A stretch of DNA of 64,000 nt from Paragyromitra xinjiangensis (Eukaryota; Ascomycota; Pezizomycetes; Pezizales; Discinaceae), in assembly GCA_038503065.1 (NCBI GenBank), contig JBCAMK010000011.1, forward strand, positions 992,001 through 1,056,000, written 5' to 3'. Both the position numbers and the translations under genes were made by a program. Positions 11,112 to 23,700 of the stretch are shown here, piece by piece. Under the pieces are notes generated by a model. That model was given only the letters and a program-made list of their open reading frames with translations, was not told the origin of the DNA and searched no databases. Each line of letters starts with the position of its first letter. Positions within the stretch are counted from its first letter, which is position 1.

Positions 11112-13158
11112 CTATACGGCGCTATCGCCATATCCACCACCTTCGCCTGATGTCTTTACTTTAGAGTCTGATTGTGCTCGGGCGGCGAATGCAGCAAAGC
11201 GTCGTACAACCTCAGCGTCAACCTTATCCCAAAGAAGTGATCGTGTGTAAACCTCAGCAGCAGAACCCTTGTTATTTCGCATGGAAGCCAAGCCTTCTTC
11301 GAGGTGTCGTCGTCCACGTTGAGAAATTGGTTCGGGATCACGGAGAAAGTTATTCGAAGTTACGTCGTTGTATTCAGCGGGAGTCAACTGCATGAACTGT
11401 TCGTGCTGTTGTTCAGTCGTTGGTTTGCCATCGAGTTGTGCGTTCAACATAGCCAGTGAAGAGCCAAGTCCAACCATCTGTGGTACTGCCGACTTGGCAA
11501 CTACCCAGTCAGAAGTGGAAGATTCATCAGCAACCTCGACGCGGTTAGCCACCATAGAGGTAACACCGGCATCTTGGAAAATGTTGTTCAAAACGTTGGC
11601 AGAGGCAGTTTGAAGCTGTTTAGGCAAAGGAGGCAAAGAGTGGACCGAAGATTTTGAGGAGGCAACGAATGCGCCACACAACAGAAGCTATAAGGTAAAA
11701 TGGTTAGTATAAAAATTATGTAAGGGAGTAAGAGAAGGCATACAATAAGCAAAAGACCAGGAGCTGCAGCCGGCTTGTCAGAGTCGTTAAGCGACTGGAT
11801 CTTCTCAGCCTTGATAGAAACGTCAGAGTTTGACATCTGCATGGGGTCATTCCAGTAATCGCCGTTAAGGTCAAAGTCGGTATCCAAGCCAAAGTCATCG
11901 CTGAAACCAGAGGAGCTGGCTCCATGAGCCATAGGAGTGCGCTCAAGAGTATCTTGCATCTTCTGAAGTTGTTCTTGGAGATAGGTGTTCTTCTTGCGAA
12001 GCTCGCCAGTCTCGATGGTGTGGTTGCGAACCATATCCTCCTTCTCCATCTGCAGGGTCTCGGCCTTGTGGGCCAGGAAGTCTCGCTCACGAGCAAGAGC
12101 CTCGAACCTCTGGTGAAGGGCCTCCTCTTGCATAGTCATTGCCTGAAGCTTGTCCTCAAGTTCTTGAATGACAGCACTGTGAATCTTCTTCTCCTCTTCA
12201 AGGCGCTCGGTGTGTTGCTTCTTGCGCTGGCGAGAATCAAGACTAGAGGTATCTGAAAGTTAGTGGCAGTCGACGGGATAACCAAATCCAAGATATAAAC
12301 TTACGCTGCCTGTCGGTTTCGTAGCAATCTCTTCTGTTGCTTCAGTTCCTTGATCTCATTATCGTCATTCGATCGGGCAATCAACTGGTCAATGTTCATC
12401 AAAGTTCGCTCGGCCGGGATATCGAATCTAGCATTCTTCTTTCGGATCCCATCTCGTCGCATAACATGTAGAGGGGAGTGCGCTCTTGGGCCGGGGCTCT
12501 GTGGTCGCATTCTCTTTTGCATCGGCTGTCCATCATGCTCAGCGCCAGTTGCCTGTTGCCAATCCTTCTGTGCTGGTGTCGAGGGCATCGAGCTGTTTAG
12601 GCTCGACTGGAAGACAGTAGCATGAGGGGTAATGTGGATGTTGTTATCGAAAGCACCTGCAGGGCTCGCGGAAATCGCAGGAGCCAAATATGCAGAGCCA
12701 TCTTCAAACGTCGAGTGAGGGAACGCATTGTTGTCATATGATGCTGGGGCAGGAGTGCACGAACCCGAAGCGCCATGGTTCGACGACCATGAGCCGTTCT
12801 GCTGAGCGTATGAAGGTTGGGCCTGCTCAAGCTTGATAAAAGGGTTGTTTGTACCATTACTATGCTCAAACGTAGCCGCTGGTACAGCAGCAGCATCGTC
12901 GGCTGGTCCAGCCATACCCATATCATGATCAAAATCCCAGTCATTTGATGGAGAAAAGATGGCCGACGACTCCAGTAATGATGGGCGTCGTCGGTCGATC
13001 GGGGACATATCAAGGGCTGAGTCAAGGAGATTATTGTCGAGGATATTATCATCAAGGATCGACGACTCATCATCATCCAGCCATGTCCGCCGTGTGTCTA
13101 CGGAAAGACTGTGCTGGAGGTATTGTTCCATCTGGAACGGGTGGTATCCTGAGGCCAT
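11112..13158 (-). CDS. bZIP transcription factor with a predicted transmembrane segment
   Basis: Minus-strand exons 13158-12305, 12242-11744 and 11687-11112 join in frame to about 642 residues. The N-terminal 270 residues are acidic and Ser/Asn/Gln-rich, as in activation regions. The bZIP basic region reads KQQKRLLRNRQAALDSRQRKKQH; N281 and R289 give the N-x7-R DNA-contact signature, and a leucine-zipper coiled coil follows to about residue 360. Across the second intron, residues about 443-461 form an uncharged stretch, AAAPGLLLILLLCGAFVASS, which resembles a membrane helix. About 180 residues follow it. The fungal nitrogen regulator MeaB has a similar basic region as I recall it, but I cannot confirm orthology and give no symbol. 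A very long upstream intergenic region suggests complex regulation. Confidence 0.88.
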
Positions 13159-15940
13159 TTTTTAGGCGTGTGCTATGAGAGGGGATATCGTGAAGTAAGC
13201 GAGGAGGGGAGCAGGATAAAACAATATCAACGCAATTTTGCGGATGGGTGTAGGTGATTGAAGATGTAGATTTTGGTTCTTCGTGACGATGGTCTATACC
13301 GACAAATGGGTCGTCTCTTAAAACGGCGTATACACGTTTGGGTCTGGGGAGAGAAAATGGAATGGGAGGAGGGGAAAACGGGCAGATATGGGAAATCAAG
13401 CGTACAGAGCCCGAGCTCTTCCCTTCTCACTATATACGGTAGAGCCGTGCGGAAGTGGGCCAGAGGGCTTGGCTGCTCATGCTGCTGCTGCCTGACCCCC
13501 CCTCTCACAAATGTTCCCAACCCAACCCAACCCGCGCCCACTTCCTTCCCCCAATCCGATACAGTATAGACCATGTCTAGGAGGGGAGCGTGCTTCCTGC
13601 TGCTGCTGCTGCTAGGGGACGATGGTCCTCAACCTGCAGCAATGTGTTTGATTCGTTGTCACCGTGCACCCCTCCATCACCCCCTCCCTTCTCTCCATCC
13701 ATTCAGTATGCCTGCCACTAGAAGCACCTGCCCTGCTCTTCTATTCGATAGAGCCAGCTGCAACCACCGGGAAGGGAGGAGACATGCGGTCAGGACCTCT
13801 TGAAAATAATCAAAAAATTGGCGGATATTATAATAGAAAAAAAAGCCCCTCTTCTTCTAAACTCGCGGCCTCCACTAAAAAGTACTTTCCCCCCTCCCTT
13901 CCCCCATGTAAAAGTGCTTTTTCGACTGGTCCTCCCTGAGTGAGTCCATCGCGCGAGGCTGGCTCGTCGAGAAAGCGTCAGATTCGAACGAACGAGGATC
14001 CATCATGCTGAGTCTCACGAGCTGTGTCCCAGCCGAGCAGTCTGCCCCAGTCCGTATTGACCACTCGCAGCCCTCTTTTCAACGCAGCGAATCGATGTTT
14101 CGCCTTCTGTCGGTGCCGTAAGCGTGTCGTAGCCCGTATGTCGGCCCTCTCGGCGTCGTGACCATTTGTCAATCCTTTGGGGGAGGGAAACTTTTTGGCT
14201 TGCTCTCGCCAAGTACCGGATTCCCCATATTCTTCTCATCGGGATATCCGACTAGAAATCTGCGCTGATCCCCTATCCTCCCATCGTCCAAGAGCCTATT
14301 TTGTTCCAAAAGCCGTATCTAGGATGCGGCTTTTTTTTTGGACCTTTATTTCTTCCCAATATTTTTGCCCATCGATAATAATTATTAATTATTTTTTGAG
14401 CGAGGGTGCCGATTTGACTGACAGCGCGCAGCTAAGGAGCAAGGTTCTCCATGCGCCGCGGACCATTTTGCCTTGATTTTTTCTTTTTGCAACCGTTTCT
14501 GAGCTTCCATAGAGATTTCTTGCGACCCACCCCAATTGCGCGCGTCTTGCTTGATCGCCCCTCCAGGAAAAAAAACCAGACAGGGTCTGGCGTAACCTGT
14601 AAGAAAGGAAGACATCATCCCAACCAACTTTGAGCTTGTCCGCGACAGAGGAAAAAGAAAAGAAAAACGGGAGAGACAAAAAAGTACAGAACAGTGACAA
14701 AAAAGTGACAAAAAAAAACATCCCAAAAAAACCATCGTTAATTGTTGCAACTTGCCGCGGGATCCTCGCCAAAGGAATCATCTCTCCAACAAAAGTCTTC
14801 GATACTGGTGTCTCAATACGGTACCCAGGTTCACAAACATTATCAAACATGGGCAGTTACATTCGTTGGAACGAAGGTAAACAAAGAAGGGAAACGGCGG
14901 GTACTAGTACGCGAAGGAAAATGGTGAGCAGCGAATAGTAGCGCGGCTGCACCAAACAGGTAGAAGTAGGACAAAACAAACGAATTTGAAAAGCCCCAAC
15001 CCAATAAGCGAAAATCGATCCACGCGCGCGTGAGCAGATCTCGAGGAACTAAGGATAGCTAAAACACAAACCCTCTTTTCTGTGTTCCGAATGGACGCGC
15101 TCGTTTGGGGATGATCCAGTTCGGTCACCTCGCTCTCGCGTCTCAGTAGCTCTTTTTTGTCCGTTCGCGCAGTGGACCATCCATTGTTCATCGTGAAAAT
15201 GACGGCGGCGAAGTGTAAAGTAGGAAAAAGCCACCATCCAAGGCCGCAAACCCCCATCACAGCTTCGAGCTGCTCCAAACAGCCTTCCCGTCCGCCCTCG
15301 CGCACCGCCCCAAGCAACGATTATCACGCAAGTCTCCCAGGCAGGATACCTTCCGCCGTTCCCTGTTGCCGACCGAGAGGCTATCCCAATAGCCAGGACT
15401 TCAGGCGATTGGTCCGAGGTCTCCAGCTATCCGTCAATCCCGTATCAATCAACCCTTTCCGCCCCACGCCTGATCACGGTTGCGGAACTCTACCCTTCGC
15501 GCCTTTCCCCTCTTTGATTTTAAACCCTGTAAGTATTGGTTCGAGTTTCCGTAAAGGTGATAGGGTGGACCCCAGGATAAACAGCGCAAAGCCCCCTTCC
15601 TAGGTCTTAGAGTCCATCCCCCACGGGCCTTTCGGACGTGATTTTCATGACGCGTCTGCCGCTGCCCAATCCGGATCTTTTGGCGATGTCACGCCGCCTG
15701 TCACAGTGAGAGCCTTTTACCACTTTCTTTTTCTTTTTTGTAGGAAAGAGCCGAGTTATTTCCTTTTTCAGGTCGCCCGGTTTCCTGTTTTTCGATAATT
15801 TTTGCTTATTTTGGCTCAGGTGCTGATGTCGCGCGAGGGTAGTCGAGATCGGTACGGTTGAAGTGCCGAAAAGTGTAGAAAAGGGAAGGGAAAAATTTTT
15901 CCCACCGCTTTCGCCGTCGGCAGGATTTCGCGTCCAGGCA

Positions 15941-16457
15941 TGTACATGATGTACCTGTACATGTATGTATCAGATGTGCGCAGTAAAGAGCGCCGGTGGG
16001 CCTACCCACTGCAAATGATTTGCTGCTTCTTCACTGAGACAGCTTAAAGTGTACTTTGGGAATGTACTTGCCTACCCTAAAGTTAGAGTACCAAGCTCCA
16101 TCGCCCGATGTAGGTCGCTAAAATAAAATCTCCGGCGATATCTGTGCAAAAAGAGCCAATGCTCGTGCTCTGCTTTCCGATAACCACGGGTAATGATCGC
16201 GAACTGTCGCGAGACTAGACCATGATGTGCTTTACGCCCCACCAATGTACCTGATACTTGGGGTACATGGGCTAACCTCTCGCTCGGACCGGTCCTACCC
16301 CGAGGCAAGTTAAACTTATCGGCAGCTGGGCTCTATCGCAAGTAGTCCACTGGTCCCGCCAAAGCGCTGTTGCCCCACTGCCGTTTCCTATCTGTCTATA
16401 GCTTTCCCCACGGCGACTGGTAGTACATGTGTGTACTCAGCTTGTACAAACCTGTAC
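15941..16457. promoter_or_regulatory. Cluster of TGTAC motifs upstream of the bZIP gene
   Basis: TGTAC starts at 15941, 15950, 15956, 16050, 16063, 16246, 16432, 16443 and 16453, and further GTACA cores lie between them (for example 16423). That is nine TGTAC occurrences in about 520 bp, where about one match (either strand) is expected by chance. The short palindromic cores suggest binding sites for a dimeric regulator. The distance to the bZIP start is about 2.8-3.3 kb, so the target is uncertain. Confidence 0.4.
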
Positions 16458-17251
16458 ATCGGTCGTCCCAACCCAATAGACCCAGCGGCCCCCGAAAAAA
16501 TTCAGCCCACAGAAATGAAACTTGGCGAGAAACATACTGTTTTGCGGCTGCACCACAGGGAATCCGAGACCTAAAACGAAGTGTAGTGAGTGGAGGGGGC
16601 AAATACAACTTGACGAATGATCACATCCGACTTTGCGTCCCACCTCCTTCCCCGCCCTTTCTTCTTTTCTTTTTGGGCTACCTTGTTTGCCGAACCCGGG
16701 CGGGACGGAAAGTCCCAACTTCTCGATAAACTTTCCCAAGCCTCACCCCGCCGCATTTGTTGGTAATACAGCATACGGTCTGGATGGTGTGGTGAGAGAG
16801 TGGACACTCTGTCACAGAAGGTCCATCATTGACGTAGTCTCGCCGACTTTCTTTCGCTTCTGGAGAAAGTCGACACTCCTGCAGTACAGATTTGAATTTC
16901 GCTGGGGCTAGGTTTGGAATCGGTACCCTGAAGCTCGAAAGCATGAGGATTTGGATGACCGTTGTGATGTTACTTTTTATTTCCGTCACCAAGAATTGCA
17001 ATTAGGGCCTCACCGGGAATTAGTAACATTGCACCATTTGGGTCGTCCCTACTGCCGATATGGTTTCCAGTAATAACTCCGGACCTTTCAATTTCTGATA
17101 ATTCACCTTAATGATTTTTTTAGTACCCATTACTCTTATCCGGTCTTTCTCCGGCAACCGATTCATGATCTATATCGAAAAACCCACCGAAAAGCAAGAG
17201 CTAAGAATATAGGATACGAAGAGCGGAACAAAAATTACTTACTACTGGCCT

Positions 17252-17782
17252 ATGCGAGTAGTAACCGAGGTTCACCAATACAGAAGCGAAACGGATCCGG
17301 TGAGTTCTTCGATCTCCGTCAATCTAGCAGATCTGCTAATCGAATGTCAAATTTATCAGCAAATGAAACATGACGAAGACCCGGTTGAAGTCCGCCCAGA
17401 ACTCGGCGCACGATATTTTCAAGCCTTTTTTGAGTGGCTCGTAAAAGAGGCTAAAATCCTTAGGTAGTTAAGGTGTAATCCTCCGGGCACAATACCCCTC
17501 CTCTCTCCCTCCCCTCTCTCTCTCCATCTCGCATAACGTTTCATCCGAACCTTGATTCACGTTCGATCTTTCGATCTTCCGATGCAGGTAATATGCGTAA
17601 GGACAGTTCCGGATTGTGACATCTGCGATGAAAAGATTTTCTATACTGCATTGGAGATCATTAAACATGTGCATTCCAACACCATCGGCCCTATCATTTT
17701 TCACCATCGCCAACATCTGGATGCCCAAGACTTTGGTAAAACGCTCACGTACTTGATACGGAAACGGCGGGCCGGGAAATAG
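17252..17782 (+). CDS. Possible small two-exon hypothetical gene
   Basis: Two adjacent open frames could join in phase. Exon 1 begins MRVVTEVHQYRSETDPV and could run to a GTAAAA donor just after the codons for FFEWL. A TGCAG acceptor ending at 17586 would continue with VICVRTVPDCDICDEKIFYTALEIIKHV to a stop at 17782. A CT-rich tract lies in the putative intron. I recognise no domain. Chance open frames are equally possible. Confidence 0.15.
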
Positions 17783-19229
17783 AACACATCTGAAAGCCCC
17801 TACTACTTGTCGTCGATAGGTCATTGTTAAGTAACGACCCGCCAGAGCAGAAGTAGGCAGAAAACTCAAATAGTCATCTGGGCATGTGATTATCTCGTCG
17901 AGATACTTGCGTCAAAAGGAAATCTTATCTCAGCTCTGGCTATTCCTGCCGTTTGCGATTGGAGACTCTCTATTGGATAGTCCTTTCTTCCTTTTTGGCG
18001 GATATCCCAATTCTTGCAGAGACTAGAGAAGGCAGGAAAGGTCAATGCAATCACAGGGAAGGAGTTTGGTGGAGCAGCGAAAAACAATTTTGCCCATCTC
18101 ATTCCTGAAGAATTAGCCATGAGCATCTCCCCCACGCCTTTGAAGTAAACATCGCTGCCGCTGCAATCGGTACGATGCCATCTCTGCGTCGAGGAGTGCA
18201 CAGTGAGACAAGTTCTTGCAGCTGCGGCCGCGGATTGATACTTCTGTTTGCTCTTTTTTTCCTTCCCACCACTTTGCAAGGGTTTGGATATTGAAGGGTG
18301 GTAGAAGTGATGATCTGCCCAGGATGCTGGAAGAGCAGGAAGGGGTTAGCGGAGGTTGCGGTTGAATTAAGCATGTAGTCTTTGGTCCGTGCGTTCCGGC
18401 TTCGAGAAGCTTTACGGCACTTGGCGGGCCCTTGGGGGCGTAACCAAATTACACCCCCTGAAAGGACACCGTAAGGCTGATCGGTAGTTAGGATTTCATT
18501 AAATTTCGGAACCTCCTTTTTCCTGCAGTGTTTGCTCCAGATTCAAATCGATAAGTAAACAGAGGTTCCCGCTTGTTCCTCGAGCGTGCCAGGGCCAGTG
18601 TGATGCCATGTATGTACATACATCAATCATCAATTCATCCCATTTCCCTCATCACTCATCGGCTCAGAAGTCAGGTACCCGCTATCAGTGAGCATCCCCG
18701 ACAATCCCCGAATGAGTACATGTACCCTTTTCGGTATCGGACATGGCGGTGGCGGCGGATATCTTGATATATAAAGCCGGAACGGGTCTTTAATTCTCCC
18801 ATTGACACCAATGATATCGACGAATTGAAACGCACTCACAGGCAGCACCTCGACATAAACGAAACGAGTTCATATGTATGTAGAGCGGTGGGACCGGATG
18901 GTAGACCCGGGTATTTACCCGTCGATCAGTTCCACTCTTCACTCAACTTTGGTGGTGCAGCCACTTTGCATGATTTACTTCAAATATCCAAATAAATACC
19001 CACGATAAGAAAGGGAGTAAGACGCCCCAATATCCAGAGTAGAGTAGGTACAGTATGAAGCCGCAGCCCATCCCCCACAACAGGTTTTCGGGACTCACTC
19101 GGCTGAATTCAAGCTGTTCCTCATTACGGCATGATATAGGCGGTTGTTCATAGTCAAAAGCGCAGGTATCGAGACTACAGCATGTGGGTCCGTCCTGCCA
19201 TGCAGCACGACTGAAACATACTGTACCAG

Positions 19230-19257
19230 GTCACAAATCCCACGTCACAAATCCCAC
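19230..19257. repeat. Perfect 14-bp tandem duplication
   Basis: GTCACAAATCCCAC occurs twice head to tail (19230-19243 and 19244-19257) in the gene-poor region. It contains TCACAA/CCCAC cores. No function is evident. Confidence 0.85.
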
Positions 19258-20562
19258 GTTTGATCGGTAAAGTCGGATGTTTTCTTCTTTCGGACATTAT
19301 GTGTGTCCGCAGTTTTCTATTGGGCGAGGAACAAGCTTTCGGAAAAAGCGCGCAAAGGGTCGGAGATCAGAGATGGCCAGATCTTCCGATGCGGAATCCG
19401 GATTGCTCTTTCATACCCCTAGTGTGCAGTTTTCTTCGAATCTCCTCCTCGGAGCTCAGACCCTTGGGTTGTTTCTTGCTTTTTTGTCGTATCGTGGGGC
19501 TCGAGTACATACGATGTGCCTATAAAGACGCGCGACCTCCTCGCTTTGGAGGTAGTGTTTTGTAACTTGTGTGAGTAAAAATTGTCACTTTGGGGACTCG
19601 GAGAAACCCGCTGCATCATTTGCTCGATTCCAGGCGCTCCTGGGGGGAGAATTTGCCGTCGCGCTGGTTGGTTGGTCGCCGTTCCGAACCTGACGAAATT
19701 CCCACGATGGTCTCACGTGGATCACAGTATCTCACATTTCTCTTGTGCAGCTTTTGTTACCTTTTCTACCCTATTGAACATGCGAGGAAGTACACCACTC
19801 AAAGTGTGAAGGGGAAGGGGGCGGAGCATCTGTAACTTTGGGGATTGGAGCCTCAACAATTCGCTTACACCATAGTATTCCTGATGATGGTACTATCGTG
19901 GGGTTCTATGGTGAGAAGATATCACGATATCGACCACGGGCAGCGACATAATTCATTCGATAGATAATTCACGTAGAAGTTACTAGACCATACGGTGTGC
20001 CCGTCTGAACTGACCATCTTCATGGAAATGACGAAATACACCTCCGTTATCCCTGCAATCCCCCCCAGGAGTGCATAGCAAGGTGGAGGTGATAGGATGA
20101 GACAGAAAAGTCCCTCTCGGGTCTTGGAGACGATAGGAAGCGAATTAAACTCATATGCGCTATCAGCCCAGATGGTAACTCGCGGAAATACCCCGCATTC
20201 TAGAAAAACTGAAGGACTTAGCGGTCACATATCACCTCAATATGTCTCTTTTTGCACCCCCCTTCCAACCTTCCGACTTTCTCATATCGTGACTTTCCAA
20301 TTAGCAGAAGTCTCCCAAATCTTGCATAGACCATTCGTATTGGCCACACTCAGGAGCATGCACCTTCCATCGTGCATTCCGAATCCTAAGATCCGGAGCA
20401 CCGGTATTGTAACGGCTTTTCTTCCATGCCCGAGCGAGGCAGACGATCAGGGAGTTGTTTCAAAAACACAGATGTTCCCGGGATATCGGGCTTTCATACA
20501 ATCCAAAAGTACAGTGACGTCCACGAGATCAAAATAAAAGGGGGAATGATATATATATATGT

Positions 20563-23500
20563 TCAACTTCCTTTCGCCCAATACCTCCCGCCACAGTGTA
20601 CGCACACGTCCAATCCCGCCAAAACCGTCCTAGCTAGCGTTTTCTTACCAACTTCAAGCCCCACGCCTCTATTCTCCATGTCTAGTTCATCATCATCAAG
20701 CACCGCGTCTCCAAGCACGGTCCTCGAACATATCGTGCATTCTTTCGTGAGCCTTGGTTCCTTGATTGGGAGAAACGTCAACGCACAGCGTGAAAAGCGG
20801 TGACCCTGTGTGCACTCAGATAGTCGCAGATCCGTCCAGACTATCCCTTCACCGCAGAGCGTGCATTTCTCGAACTTGCTTGTGAACCCTTTGTCCTTTG
20901 CTCGGATCTCTACCAGGCCAGAACCGTCATCGTCACCGCGTTCGATGACGTCTAGGTCTGCTATGCGTCTTTCGACGATCTGAAGCTCGGCTGCGACATC
21001 CACGCCGGTTCTTTTGGTGTCTCCTACTTCGTCGGTGAACGTTTCATAGACACCGGAAAGCCAGCTAAGAGCATCCCGGGCGGCTTCAAGTACGGGTCTA
21101 AAGTTGTATAACCCGAGAATACCGATACAGGCAACTGAGTAGATCATCCGCTTACTCAACATTGATTCGGCAGCGACCCCATCGCGAGGCGCTCGAAGGA
21201 TGCTGTTGATGATGTGCGCAATTATTTCCGCGTTCTCTTTTGGGGGTAGTACACCAACAGACAGACCGGGGTAGCCACTTCCAGGAACAATATCAAGACA
21301 GATCTTATACCGAAGTGCATTCAATGAAGATGCGAGGAGAATATTGGCGGATAAGGAATCTTCAGGCCGTTCTGATGATACAGAGACACCCTCTAGTCCC
21401 AGACCCGTTCCCTCAAAGCGAGCTGTATCAAGTGACCGTTTGATACTGCCCACAACCTCTTCACGTCCCTCACCTAAAGTCTCCACCTCCAGGAGAAGGG
21501 CTTCAGCAGCTTGGGTTAGAGGATTCGGTACTTTTTTTGGATCTAACTGGGTTTTCGCAACGAACCCCCTTGCCTCCCATATCCCCTCACTTCCTTCGTG
21601 GGTGCCAAATACTATCCTCGTCGACTCTTTGGCCGCAGTAATATACTCTAAGCTATCATCTGGATGGAAGCTGCACGCAGCCGCTATCACACCACCCAGA
21701 GGACTCGGTGCGATACCATATACCCTGCAGTTGGCAGTGGAGAGCTCATGCTCAACCATGAAGTCTTGCTTTCTCTCGGAGATAGTGTTTGACCAACGAG
21801 TGGCCATTGCACGAAGCTCTTCTTCTTCCTCCTTACTGCCCGGATAAACATCCGGCATGTGGATATCTGTTTGGCCAGTATCCTCGGAAGTGTGGCAAGT
21901 GGAGGTATCAGCGCGGCCGCCTGAAGCCGCGGGGAGCGGAGAATAAACTACTGTTTGGCTTCGACCATTTACAGTCGCAGCACTGAGGACTACGGCTGAA
22001 GAATTTGTGGGAGTGAAACAAAGGCCTACAGACATGTTTTTGGGTCAGAGCTCCTCCAGAGCCTCGGTGAAGAATATTACGTACCAGTAACAGGTTCTAT
22101 AAATCCATTCATGAACTCCCTCGTGGACACGACTTCTCCATCGGCGTTTATCGCAGCGATCTTAACGCATTTAGGTACTGCATACGCCAAGATAGACAAT
22201 CCACTGATCTCCTACGGCAGCTTCATATCAGCAAAACGATCACTGATACCATCTGATCACTGTGCGGTCTGGACATACCTCGTCAGCCCACGCAATGGCA
22301 AAAACCGGATGAACATCCGACATTGATCTACCCACCAAAGTCCTTCGCCCAGGCGAAACAGTTACGGAAGAATTGCCCTCTTCATCTTCGCTCAAGCCTA
22401 TTACAATTGTGGATATGAAAACTTTTCCACGAAAAGAATAGGCCAAAAAGGCCTCATTCTTCCCCTCTTCTTTCGCAGGTCTCCACAGGCTCCAAGTGAG
22501 ATTGTTCATCCACGTCGCCCGTACCCCCGCTCGTTCTCCCAGTTCTGCATCTCCGACAGCCGGAAAGTACCCCACGATTGAGTGGTGGTCATGCGTGACC
22601 CTGCGTTTCCCCCCCACACAGTCAGCAAAACAAAATTTTCGGCATGCCGAAGCACAGTAGATCCTAAGAATAAATTAAACCTAAAAAGAACAATTTCCGA
22701 CTTGTCATTCGCTGCTGCTAGTAGCGACTCGCCACAACGGCGTGTTGGAAACAGGTGACATGCGGGGGACCACGATATGGCTCGTGTCCGCGACCGGAGT
22801 CTGTGTGTAGTTTCATCGGAGCTTTCGGGGTCCCATCCCTCGTAGTCAAGAATGTCAAGTGTGAGATCATGTTTCTGCCCACACCAATTAGTTTTTGTTA
22901 TATCGCGCGATATTTCATTGGTCGAAATGCAAAGTGTAAAAAACTCGCTTCACGTACCAGGTGCCAATCATTCCAAGGGTGGTTCTTGGGCTCAAAGATT
23001 TTGATTTGGTGATTCGTTGCGAGGATAGCTAGAATGCACCTTTAACTCCACCAATCGCATGTCAAAATTGTCTTTCCAGCCGGTGAGAATTGCGATCCGT
23101 GCTCTTATCCTGCACTCTGTGGTGAGTGAATCAGACCGACCACTAACCTTCGATATTTGGAAGTTCCCAAAGGCGACCATGCCAATGCCTTCGCATAGCC
23201 AGGCCCCTGCTCGTCGCCGATGCTGTAAATCTCCGCTGCGTCTCGAAAATCTCAAACATCAGCATCAGGTCCAAAGCCCCTGAACTACCCGATTCTGGAC
23301 ACACTCGAAAATAGATACACCGAGGGATTGGTACGATACCGTCTGCAGGGGGGATCTCATCGTTCATAGCAGCCACCATCAGCTCCCTCAGATTCGCTCG
23401 GGCATGGTGAAACTGCTGCGAGCGTTTTCCACTAGTGTTTCCATTCTTCGGGACCTGCGAGGTTCAGAATTTTTGGTTAGCCATATAGTTTCACTCACAC

Positions 23501-23700
23501 GAATTTTTATTTAGCGTTTGTTGCTGCAGAATATTTGGATTATGGCTATGCATTTTAGAATGGGGGGAGGGGATCAAATGGGAATAACAGACCAAAATGA
23601 TTACATCCTCACTGGCCGCCACGGCGAGCTGCCCATCCGGGGACCAGCGTAAGCAGTCGAGAACGTTTGGCAGGAGCCTCAACCTCACGTCACGCAGCAT
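20563..23700 (-). CDS. Transcription factor IIIC 90-kDa-like subunit (Sfc9/GTF3C4 type)
   Basis: TFIIIC recognises the internal promoters of tRNA genes and recruits TFIIIB for RNA polymerase III. Eight minus-strand exons join in frame to about 854 residues: 23700-23593, 23454-23289, 23250-23148, 23039-22958, 22874-22681, 22600-22279, 22211-22085 and 22025-20563. The N-terminal half is beta-propeller-like with family phrases: NVLDCLRWSPDGQLAVAASEDVIIL, YAKALAWSPLGTSKYRRCILAILATNHQIKIFEP and RAISWSPACHLF. The C-terminus has a Cys-rich zinc-finger region (CTLCGEGIVW, CTQGHRFSRC, CTICSRTV, CVHCGGRYW) as in the TFIIIC-type zinc finger. The exon 5/6 boundary is the least certain. The start is the first Met before the first conserved blade. 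Confidence 0.85.

Larger units (their letters stand above)
13159..20562. other. Long gene-poor region upstream of the bZIP gene
   Basis: About 7.4 kb lies between the bZIP start codon (transcribed leftward) and the 3' end of the TFIIIC90-like gene. It contains CTG-rich microsatellite stretches near 13480 and 13600, CT-rich tracts (about 17500-17530), A-rich runs (about 14560-14720), a TGTAC cluster and a 14-bp tandem duplication. Open frames of up to about 148 codons occur on both strands but show no family signature or consistent splicing. Parts are probably bZIP promoter and long 5' leader, or may hold non-coding RNAs that I cannot define. Confidence 0.6.

Noticed and set aside
15157..15603. 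148-codon plus-strand open frame
   Set aside because: Pro/Ser/Arg-rich with no domain, no convincing promoter and no splice context. Consistent with chance in a stop-poor stretch.
20097..20537. 146-codon plus-strand open frame beside the TFIIIC90-like gene
   Set aside because: No family resemblance, and it ends at the 3' end of a well-supported gene on the other strand, so it is probably antisense 3' UTR.
23059..23283. Reading straight through RIRARIAILTGWKDNFDM in the TFIIIC90-like gene
   Set aside because: Splicing 23148 to 23039 instead gives KYRRCILAILATNHQIKIFEP in phase, which matches the family pattern. The read-through text is intronic.
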